64,000 bases of DNA. It comes from Littorina saxatilis (lineage: Eukaryota; Mollusca; Gastropoda; Littorinimorpha; Littorinidae). The stretch covers positions 13,289,773 through 13,353,772 of the forward strand of contig NC_090253.1 in assembly GCF_037325665.1 (NCBI RefSeq), read 5' to 3'. Under the pieces are notes generated by a model. It ran no database searches, was not told the origin of the DNA, and saw nothing but the letters and a program-made list of their open reading frames with translations. Positions 12,193 through 23,200 of this stretch are shown one piece after another (position 1 is the first letter of the stretch; each line of letters starts with the position of its first letter). The translations under genes and the position numbers were made by a program.

Positions 12193-12320
12193 CTCTTACC
12201 ACCTCACGTACCACTGCGCCCGTCCTCAAACCAGTCATAAGCACACAATAAAACAGAATAAAATGACAACTGCCAAACAGCACCGTCACAAGAAAACACA
12301 TGTTGGGATGAAACCGATCT

Positions 12321-12326
12321 TTTATT
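12321..12326 (-). terminator. Candidate UBE2L3 poly(A) signal
   Basis: TTTATT on the plus strand is AATAAA on the UBE2L3 strand. It lies about 3.9 kb beyond the stop codon, so the 3' UTR would be long and would include the SINE and the duplicated block at 13.3-14.2 kb. Closer alternatives were not excluded. Confidence 0.3.
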
Positions 12327-13271
12327 CATGACATAGTCCAAGCCTCACAAAGTTCAGCTCAACAGTAAATTCAATGTCATCACAAATCTAGGCAGGTGAA
12401 GTAAAATTTGTGTTTGTGATTTTACCGTAGTACAGCCCTACCTCTCTCGTGACAAGCAAGCATTCACAGCTCAATGAAAGAATAAACTCTAATGCACACA
12501 CACGTGTCAGTGAACATAAGAGTGACTGATGATACATACATATTTCTTTTAGCATACAGCCTTCGCCAACTGTGCCCTATAGTGTAGTCTAATGAGACTC
12601 ATGTGCTTCAATCTGTAACGTCTGTTTCATGGTACTAGGACTTACGACTTCCCTGTTCTCATCACACAAATTGTGGCTTGAGTGTATAACGATGAGGCCG
12701 AAACGTAACACCATTTTTCAAGTTTTACAATGAATTAACGAGAACTCGTTCTAACATGTTCCTTCTACTCAACTGAAAAAATCCACTGAAAACAGAAAAA
12801 AAGTGCAATCAAAAATGGGGAAAAAAGTCATTTTTCAAATTTATGTTACCTCTTTAAAATGTTGATAATGAAAGTAAAGACAACAGTCTCAGTGCCTGCT
12901 GCCTTCTCATCTGGAATTAACATATTTTAACGTCACTGATGAACCCCTTTAGCAGATCACTCATGCAATGACTTATCTTTCCCTTTTACTGTCATTGTTC
13001 CACTTTAGGTTAACCATTGTTCAGCCTTGTAGGTTAACGAGAACTCAACATTTTTAGCCAGGATCCTATGTAGGATTTTTAGCGTTGGCCAGAATTCTTC
13101 ATCTAATACTTGCAGAACCAGTTCATTCAGTTCTTCAAATAAATGAATGGTCAACTGAGCTTGACATCTTCAGGCTTCGCTTCGTTTACGTAGAAAGAAC
13201 AAAACTTAAACAATAAAAAAGACATCTGAATGTTACTTTTCTTTTAATCATCCCTCCGGAATTTCTCACTT

Positions 13272-14221
13272 TAAAACAATTACAGGTGTCTTCTCTCTGG
13301 AGTTGTTACCAACATACAGGTAATTTACCTTAACTAATCAAAACAAGAACTGCTTTCTGACATACACTGACCGTTTTGACAGTACAAACAGTTCTGAACA
13401 AGTAAAAGCATAGCATGTACATTTACAAAATCATATCCAACCTTTTTGCTGTCAACTGGACTCTTAGTGTTTACCAGATTTTCTCTTACTGGATAATAAT
13501 GCACTTGCACAACAAATACGCATTCAGAAAGGTATAGTAATACAACATAGTTCCAATCTTTCTTTCTTTATTTGGTGTTTAACGTCGTTTTCAACCAAGA
13601 AGGTTATATCGCGACGGGGAAAGGGGGGGGGGGGGGGGGGAGATGGGATAGAGCCACTTGTTAATTGTTTCTTGTTCACAAAAGCACTAATCAAAAATTG
13701 CTCCAGGGGCTTGCAACGTAGTACAATATATGACCTTACTGGGAGAATGCAAATTTCCAGTACAAAGGACTTAACATTTCTTACATACTGCTTGACTAAA
13801 ATCTTTACAAACATTGACTATATTCTATACAAGAAACACTTAACAAGGGTAAAAGGAGAAACAGAATCCGTTAGTGGCCTCTTACGACATGCTGGGGAGC
13901 ATCGGGTAAATTCTGCCCCCTAACCCGCGGGTTTTTTTAAAAACAATTACAGGTGTCTTCTCTCTGGAGTTGTTACCAACATACAGGTAATTTACCTTAA
14001 CTAATCAAAAGAACTGCTTTCTGACATACACTGACTGTTTTAACAGCACAAACAGTTCTGAACAAGTAAAAGCATAGCATGTACATTTACAAAATCATAC
14101 CAAACCTTTTTGCTGTCAACTGGACTCTTAGTGTTTACCAGATTTTCTCTTACTGGATAATAATGCACTTGCACAACAAAATACGCATTCAGAAAGGAAT
14201 AGTAATACAACATAGTTCCAA
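13272..14221. repeat. About 285 bp direct duplication flanking a SINE
   Basis: Bases 13272-13556 and 13938-14221 are the same sequence with a handful of substitutions and short indels (for example GGTATAG versus GGAATAG). The SINE-like copy 13557-13931 lies exactly between them. The block is far longer than a normal target-site duplication. Either a segmental duplication placed the SINE at its joint, or two haplotypes, one with and one without the SINE, were joined in assembly. It lies in the presumed 3' UTR or 3' flank of UBE2L3. Confidence 0.8.
13557..13931 (-). mobile_element. SINE-like retroelement, copy 3
   Basis: The tail tract CTTTCTTTCTTT at the left and the CCCTAACCCGCGGG edge at the right match copy 1. 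It carries a G run of about 16 at 13625-13640. It is flanked by the 285 bp duplication described separately. Confidence 0.75.
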
Positions 14222-14908
14222 TAGACCTGTATGTACTTACACTTGTCAAATACAAAAATATATCAAGAAAATATTCACAAAAACACAGGTTCTTGCAAAA
14301 AATATCCAACTGAGGAGATATGCATTTTACTTGTCAGAATATTTTTATCGAGCTCACCTGATAAATGCAAAAACTTGTTTTGGTGTCACGCCCAACTGCT
14401 TCTATAAAACCACCAGTTTAAGTTGTCAAAAATAATGGTTGCATTTCCTTCTCCCCAAGTCATAATTACCAATCACATTTTCAGTTGAGGCTAGTACATG
14501 ACATGTTATGTACACATCGTTCGCACATTTGCAGCAAACACCACGAGTAGTATTTCAAACAAAACAAACACAAAATCGACATGTGCGCATACATACATTG
14601 GCACAATCCCTATCTGGTCGAGAAGAAAGTATCACTACAATAACTAAGAATCAGAGAGTTTGATAAATGAAGGGTTGCACATCCACTAACGCCATCTGCT
14701 TCTCACTGGAGACCGAATGGCAGCAAACTCTTTTATACTGCTGTTACCTCCCCTTATTTCTTATTCCCCAACAACAAAGAGCCTGGGTTTGGTTACTCAA
14801 CTCATGGGTTCGTCTGTCATGAGATTATTTGATGCCGTTTGCTCTCTCCAACCCTTTCAAAAAAGCTATACAATACCCATGAGATGGGCGTTTGTGTGTG
14901 GGGGCGGT

Positions 14909-15389
14909 GAGGTAGGGCATAGACCATTTATCCTGGACCGCCAACTAGCTCTCTCTCCGCTCTTTCTCTCTATAACGAGGTAGCGGCCCCTCGCATTTAG
15001 GAACGAAGAGAGGTACAGAAAAGCGTGCTATCCTTCTCAGCGCAAATACTACCCCGCCCTTCTTGGCCTTTCAGAAATCAGGGGGATGTCATATCCGGTG
15101 TCGATTGTAAACATGGACGAAGTTGCCGAGGTAAGTTCTGAAAATGCTAAAATAAACTCAGCTAAAGTGCATATGGAACATGTTTTTCGATGAGTTTTGT
15201 TAAGTTTAGTTTGGAGTTTTGGAAAATCCAGTTCATTGTCACCTCCCATTGTCACAAATAACTGGAGCGTGCTTTCTTTTCACTGTCTTTCAAACCGGAC
15301 GCTAAGCGCCCCTGTGAAAGTCGAGCGTCGTAACCTCGAAGGGTCACGTGACGAGTTGGCGGTCCAGGCTATTTGGTCTATGGGTAGGG
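14909..15389. mobile_element. TIR element in the UBE2L3 3' region
   Basis: The ends are inverse complements over about 35 bases: CATAGACCATTTATCCTGGA at the left and the inverse of CATAGACCAAATAGCCTGGA at the right. Inside, 15000-15062 matches in reverse a stretch of the family A element at 57.3 kb. A plus-strand ATG near 15113 followed by GTAAGT looks like a tiny first exon, but it lies inside this element and is not treated as a gene. Confidence 0.65.
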
Positions 15390-16199
15390 TAAGGGACCTC
15401 ATCTAGAAAGTTGCAGTTTCAAAGAATAGAACATAATTATATGTGCGGATGACGAACGAATAGATCTATTAGGACAAATTCTGGAGTGCTCTTTTTATCG
15501 GGATGAACAAATTTCAAGCTCTCAGACTAGGACTAGATTTTATTCCAAGTCAGCTGTACTGATAATCTACCTACTACTACGTGTTTCATGTCTGAATCCT
15601 GTGACATAGTGATGCCCTAGTTGCTATTGCACGACATACACAACAGAAGCTGCTTACAGTCAAAAGTACATCATCACAAAAAGGAAAAAAAAGAGAAGAT
15701 AAAGACAGAAAGAAATTTTCAATGAAAATGAAACATAACTTTCTCCACAAACTTTTATACGTAAACTCTGTAACAGTGTATGACAAAGTTTATCAATCAG
15801 CACAAGAACAGAGACTTATGATCAACACAAGAAAACTAAAACATAATTAAGGTTAGGTTCCAAGAAATCATCATATCCAAGCTACAAGAAAGGATCAAAG
15901 AAGGATGGAAGAACAGAGGCAAATGAAGCTTATCCTGACCTAGCACACTGTAGCCCAGCTTTTACAAGAAAAAAAAACCTCAAACACTACACACACATTT
16001 TGACCACTGAAGAAAATCATAACTCAAGAAGGCTTCCCAATGGAGACATGTTTGCACAGTCACAGTCAAAGAAGAATACAAGAACTGTCCCTCCAAAACA
16101 CATCAAAGTCATTCATGTTCGGTGCAAGTTTTGTTATTTTGTGAAAAGTTACGAAGTTAAAAAGATCCAAAAGAATTTATTAAAAAGCAGGTGCTACTG
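15390..16199 (-). other. UBE2L3 3' untranslated or flanking sequence
   Basis: This AT-rich stretch lies immediately beyond the UBE2L3 stop codon. No ORF with family features, no RNA gene and no TIR element was recognised. It most likely belongs to the 3' UTR. Confidence 0.45.
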
Positions 16200-19100
16200 T
16201 TAGTCACTTGGTCGTTTTTCACTGTGTTTCTTCGTGAACTCTTCTGCATTCTTCATGAACTTTTTCTTGTCCTTGGTGTATTCCTCCGCCAATTCTGCTC
16301 GAAGGGGGTGCTCCGGTTCTGGGTCGTTGATCAGGGAAATAAGTGAGTTGACCACTGGAAAAAAAATGTAATACAATTAATTGCACACCACAGCTGGCCA
16401 AAGCATTACAGATGGTCAGACAAACCAGAAGAGTTGTCCTCCAGTGGATACCAGCACACTGTGGGATACCAGGAAATGAAAGGGCAGATGAGCTGGCGAA
16501 AGAAGGAGCCGTGGAAGACCAACCTGAAAACAGTGTCAGCTTTAGTGAGCAGAAGACAATCATCAAGGCATTGATGAGGCCAAGGACAAACAGAGATGAC
16601 TACCACACAATGTCCAGAGAGCAGCAAGTCAACCTCATCAGGCTGCGTACTGGCCACAACAGGCTCAATGCTCACATGAACCGAAAGTTCAAGCTGGCGC
16701 CATCACCAACCTGTGCCTGCGGTCAAGAAGACCAAACAGCCGAACACATCTTACAGCGATGTCCCTTACTAGATGAGGAACGAAAAGAAGTGTGGCCGTC
16801 ACCAACTCCCTTGCAGACCAAACTATACGGCAGTCGACAGGAGTTGGAGAAAACGACAACATTTATCACCAGTGCTGGACTGATTGTGTAACCTCTGCGA
16901 ACGCCAAGAAGAAGAAGAAAAGATTGCACACCACAGCATTACCGACATGCGATTAGAATACAATGGACCCCTGACCTAAAAAAAGAAAATCGTGGGAAAA
17001 TCTGGTCTGAAAAAAGAGGGAGTCTTACAGTTACAATGTAGGTACATTTTTAGATGTAAACAGAAAATCTGAAGAAAGAAACAAGTATTCAAAAGGGGAT
17101 GTTTTAAATCGAGGGCTCTTATTCGTAAAAGCGAGAGTTCCCCTGTATAGAAATTAGAACAAGTTCACTTTAAACTTCAACAATGTATTCTCCCTCAAGA
17201 CTAAGCCACAGATTCCTAGTTTTCCTGGTTCTAACACAACAGAAAAGTCCTGCATGCTTTCATCTATTCTATGTATATGATCACAAAAAGAAGTAGTCTA
17301 AACACACCAAAAGAGTCTGATTTCCCTTGTAATCACCCTGGCGACCACCTATCTGTAATGACAACCTGCCCACTACAACCACACCAAATTATCACGAAAA
17401 AAAATTTTCTCTTAAAATTCACCTTTCAGAAGAAAAAATCTGTCTCTAACTGTACATGAACAACCACTTGAGGTCTTGGGTTATTATTATTATTATTATT
17501 ATGGTGAGCTTATATAGCGCGAACCACAATTAAGGGGGGACAGGGTAGGCAAGCACTTTTTTTTTTTATTTTGGAAACAGCTTGCTGCTTGTTTGATTTT
17601 TGCAAGCAGAATAACCTAATTAAGGGAAACCATTTTAAATTTTGAGTGAAAAGCAATTTTTGGGGGTTTTATTCACCAAAATGTGAGAAAAACGTTATAA
17701 AATGTGCTTTTTTTAAAATGTTGCAGTTTGTGAACCAGTGCATGTTTTGATCCAATTTTTCTTCTTTGCAGCAATATGTGTGTGTTTAATAATTCTGTGT
17801 ATCGAAAAGCATTTCTAAGCAATATATTATTTTAATTTAGCATTTTCAGTTACCGGTTCAGTTTTGATAAGAAAAATACATGAAATCCTAACTGTCAGAC
17901 TCATAAAAACCCAACCAATGCACTGAACTCTTATTCCATACACAGAACTGATGCTGTACAACTCATAAACAACATATACAAAAACTGAACAAATCCATCA
18001 AGCCTTTCAAAAGTTGCAACATTTTAATTGTAGCGTTTTGTCTGAAAATTACATTCAGAGAAAACAGCATTTTAAAGATTTGAACCAGTACATAAAAAAA
18101 CCAGTAGCACAGTGCACCCTGAATTCATATGATTTTATCAGAATGACCACTTTACTATGTAGGGAAAAGGATTTGACAATCAAATTATCAGGATTTTTTT
18201 TATATACATCATATGAAAACAGCCATCTTTGTTTGTACCGATATGAAAACATGAATCAGAACCAAACTGTCAGACTCATAAAAACCCAACCAATGCACTT
18301 AACTCTTATTCCATACACAAAACTGACGCTTTACAAATCATAAACAACATAAACAAAAATGAAACAAATCCATCAAGCCATTCAAAAGTTGCAACATTTT
18401 AATTACAGATGTTTGTCTGAAAATTACATTCAGAGAAAACAGCATTTGAAAGATTCCAACCAGTACCTCAAACTAGTAGCACAGTGCAGCCTGAATTGAT
18501 ATGTTTTTATAAGAATAACCACTTTACTATGATGGGGAAATGATTTGACGATCAAATTATCCAGACTTTTTTTTAAAAATCATTTGAAAACTCATCTATG
18601 TTAGTGCAGATATGAATCAAAACGAAACTGTCGGACTCATAAAAACACAAGGAATCCACTGTATTCTTATTCCATGCACAGAAATGGTGCTTCACAAATC
18701 ATAAACAACATATACAAAATTGGAACAAATCCATCTTGCCATTCAAAAGTTACAACATTTTAATTACCACATTTTGTCTCAAATTACATGTAGAGAAAAC
18801 AGCATGTAAAAGAGTCTCACTAGTACCCCGGTAAACTAGTACCACAGTAGAGCTTGAATTAATGGGGTGGTTTTTTTTTTAACCAGAATAACACTTTAAC
18901 TATGAAGGGGAAATGATTTGATAATCAAATTATCAAATTTTTTTGATTTAAAAAAAAATTATATGAAAACATTAAAAAAGTCAATTATCTGTGTTTGTGC
19001 TGATATGAAAATATTGATCAGAACCAAACTGTCAGACTCATAAAAACCCAACGGATGCACTGATTTCTTATTCCATTGCATAGAAATGATGCTTCACAAA

Positions 19101-20213
19101 TCATCAACAACATTACATAATTATATATACACAAATGGAACAAAGCTATCAAGCCATTCAAAAGTTGCAACATTTTAATTACAGTATTTCTGTGCTCAAT
19201 CCTAACACTGCAGCAAATTTCTGTAAAGCTGAATGTCCCTTTCCATGTACCAACTTGGTCATACGCGGATTATTTAAAATGCAACTTTACCACCCGAAGC
19301 GTTGCAAACACCGGGAGAAGAGTAAACAACTGCAGACTTGAATGGACACTCATATGCACTCCAGATGCAGGGCCTGTGCAAATCCTTGGGCTGATGCATC
19401 ACCTTCTTTCATAATCAGACTGCTATCAGACAAGCATTCAGTACAGGATATAAACCTTTCAGCAATAGATTGAGCTGATCAATGTTGACAAAAGCCCAAC
19501 ACATGTCAGCGGAGTGACGTTGCACAGTACCAGTATCCATATCTGCTTGTGATGGGTCAGAAGATGGCAAAGTATCTGTATCTTCTTATGGTTGGTCAGA
19601 AGATGGCAAAGCTGATGTTTCTGCTGTGGAAGAGGGTAGTTCCGGTTTAGCAAACTTTTCCATCAGGTCAATCTTTCTCCTCGCTGCCACCACAGGAGGA
19701 CTGGCTCTCCCCTTGCTCCAACCTAATAAATACACAAACACTGATTTAATATTTGATACAACTGTCCATGGTTTTTGTTTGTAATAAGCTGCAAATTTTA
19801 AGACTCAATATAAACGTCAACAAGTGCTTGTACTTTATTTTGCAAATGACCATGTTACATGGGGTGTACCTCAACTTTTTGGCTAGGCTGGTAAATCAGA
19901 AATCCCAATCAGCCCCCAACCACTGAACCAGGCGGGTTTTCTTACAACCACCTCAGCGGCTCGTACCCACATATGTCGGTTGACGAACACACACACACAA
20001 AAGACATTCATTAATTGGCCCCTATCACAAAATGTACATGTCAAGTTTACTATGGGATTTGAGTAACCACACAATCACATACACACAGGAACTAATACTG
20101 AAACTAGCTGAATTATTTTCTTTCTTTCTTTCTTTCTTTTCATATTTTTCTTTTAAAATTAATTTATTTCATCACACTTGCTATGTATTTGCTTGTTTCT
20201 TGTCTGTTGTCTG

Positions 20214-20246
<33 letters not shown>

Positions 20247-23200
20247 CTGTGTGTGTGTATACATTTTCAGATTTCCTAAACCTAGCACTGTTTGCAGGTG
20301 ATCTTTATGCTTTTGATTCATGAGTTGCATCCCCAGTCCTTTAGTTTAACTCTTTTTTTTTCTTTGGTGAAGTAAATTGGATCTATTTTTTTTATTCCTT
20401 AGTTAATGGAAAAGATTTGACAACAATATTGCTGTCAATGATAGGTTGGTCAGCCATGCTGGTGTAAACCAATCCTTTAGAATTAGAGAACGCTCTCTAG
20501 TAGGGTACTTATTTTCCTACGGTCAATGACCAGAAACAGAAACTGTGTCAGTCGTACATCGCTCAGATGCTGCTTCTCAGTTTGACCCCAGACAAAGAAT
20601 ACTGATGACATGTTACACCATAGTAAGCTCTCAAGGACTGGCCAGCGAAGAACAATAAAATAGGGGTTGTGAAGACGATATCACAGAGATGATCGAGGGA
20701 GGGAGGGGGGGGGGGGGTGTGCGGCGGCGGCATGGTCAGTAAATTGGATCAAGAAACCCGCAAAATACTTCAGACACAAACTGTTTATCATTTACCTGCA
20801 AACTCTAACACATTCTTACAACAACAACAACATAACGATGTGCAATAAATCACGTTGTCAAACAAACAAGATCGAAAAGAGAAAGAAGCAAAACCCACCT
20901 CGTCGAGTCAAGAATCTTAGAATGTCGTCTGCTCAAATACGATCATGTTGGTTCATTTCGGAGTGTTGTTACTTCCTTCTACTGTTCGCTGCTGCTGGTT
21001 CATCTTTCTCTGATATTTCTTGCCACTATGCCGAACATTTCCAATGTTAGGGTTGTTCTCCGCAGCTCAAAACTTTGAAAAATGCTGCTGAATCGGTGAA
21101 AACGTCATGGATTTGTTGACACCGGGGGACTGATAAGTTGTCTACTGCGCTTGCGCCAAATGCCTTTGACCTACATATATTTGCATATGGCCTTAAGTCT
21201 GAAATGGTGTCCACAGCTGAAATAGCTGTGCAACCTTGGCTCTAACCTGATTTGTACATCAAAGAAAAATAAAATCCTTGTAAAGATTAATGAGACTTGT
21301 AAAAAAAAGTATGAAGTACACACCTAGAGAAACATTGTGTGCTCAGTTGTTGTTTTTAATGAAAATGTCGCCATTATCTGAAGTCAGCAGCACTACATTT
21401 TGGCCATTTTTTGTGACATGACCTTACAGCATATTGAAACATGGTCTACTCTGTCATATTTATGGGACAGAATGTCATGAATGACTTTTCACTGAGCCAG
21501 TAAAACTCAAATGTACCTTTGACAAAGCAAAGTTTTTGAATTTTGTCAGTGAGCCTGCAGAAAATGGGGAGACAAAATTTCACAGAAAGTTCATAACTAT
21601 TTCCGTAAGACTTCATTTATGTTCACTGATCAGCTCTAAATAATAATTAAAGATTGAAACCTGATATATTTTTGTAAAAAAAGTATTTTACAGTATGTTT
21701 TGCAGAGGTATAAAACATAAAAAGGGTTGTTTGACTTGTTTTTGCATGTTCAAAAGTAGTTTGAAGTTTACGTGCAGATTTTCTTGTGAAAAAAGAGTTA
21801 TGAACTTTCCAACCTTTTGCCTTATAAAATGAGTAAATTGACTGGTTGGGGAACACCTAGCTTTGTAATGCATTTGGATCCACTAGCAGCAGTCACACTG
21901 AAAGTTTGCATCAAGTTCATTCATTGGTGTTTGAGTAATTGAGAAATAAAAAATTCTTGTGAGAAAGTTATGAACTTTCCTACTATCTCCACTGAGAGTG
22001 TTTTTTGTCCTTAAATGCTAGCCATGAAAGTTAAGGTTGTAGTGGAACAGCAATTTTGCATATAAAAGTACATTAGATTTAGATACTAAGCAATTTTTGT
22101 CACTAAAGTCAAGCAGTATGCTTTAGTTAGCCATTTTCTCTGTGTCTTGCGCACTATTTTTATGTGAGAGTTACTAACTCATGTCAAAACCCAAAATATA
22201 TGTAAAATGACTATTTTCAGTTTCCAAATTACACTGTACCATGATTTTCATCACAAAAAGAATCTACTGGCTGCTGACTGTTTCTTTCTGAAGTACTTAG
22301 CCGTTTTGTCATGAAGTTCATAACTTCACATAACTCAAGCTCATTTTTCAAGGGCGTGTTTAAAATAATGCCTTGTTAATAGCAAAAGAGTACATTTGAC
22401 TTTATCTGGACATTTTGTAAGAAGTTTTCTGAATATCAACCCTCAAAATTACATTTTGATAATTCCAGCATGAATCTGGGTTGACTGCATGGTGTACATA
22501 ACTTCACATCAACTGACCCTCAGCCCCACGGTGTGAAGTTATGAACACATGCCATGAGTATGATTTATACACAATAATTAATTTACTACACTAAATCACT
22601 ACCTCAAATGATGTACTGCTCTTCTCCAGAGTAGGCTGTTACAGTTTGATGTCATTTTTATTTTAATTTACCAGCAGATTTTAGTACGTAGCTTTTCAGT
22701 TAAATAAATGATGTGAAGTTATGAACACACAGTCAGCTGACATAAACACTAACTAAATAATGATTTCGGTAACAGTTTTCATGACTGAGTTTGGTTAAGT
22801 AAATCATTAAGTTGTTTAGAATTATTTGCAAGAGACTTTAGTTAGTTATTTTAGTATAAATGTGTGATTGATGTGAAGTTATGAACTTTCACAAGTTTCA
22901 AACAATTTGTTTTATTTTGGCAATTAAAATCTGATTTTGTAATATAAGTGCAGCTTTAGCCTATACTATAACTCTGTGTTCTCAGTTTGTCATTGTTTTA
23001 CAAATATATTATACAGTAACTGTACTAGAGACCAACATAACAAAAATTCTTGTGAAGTTATGCGCACGCTCACATTTTATGATTTTTGTTATCGTTTGTT
23101 TTCACAAATGTTTTACTTTTATTACTTAGTTGTATGTTGATTACAAAGAGTAGCTGGAGAGAAAATAAGATGACATATGCACTTTCTTACTTTGGTTTGA

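Larger units (their letters stand above)
10166..12235 (-). mobile_element. SINE-like retroelement, copy 2, split by two later insertions
   Basis: Segments 10166-10316, 11728-11886 and 12199-12235 are parts of the same family as copies at 86-469 and 13557-13931. On the minus strand the 12235 end has a tRNA-like head with box B (GAGTTCGAATCCCGGTC). A pogo/Tigger relic (10317-11727) interrupts the middle and a TIR MITE (11887-12192) interrupts the head. About ten bases of the element are missing at the first insertion site. Confidence 0.7.

Noticed and set aside
15113-15136. ATG with a few codons (MDEVAE) and GTAAGT donor on the plus strand
   Set aside because: It lies inside the TIR element at 14909-15389 and no continuing exon was found.
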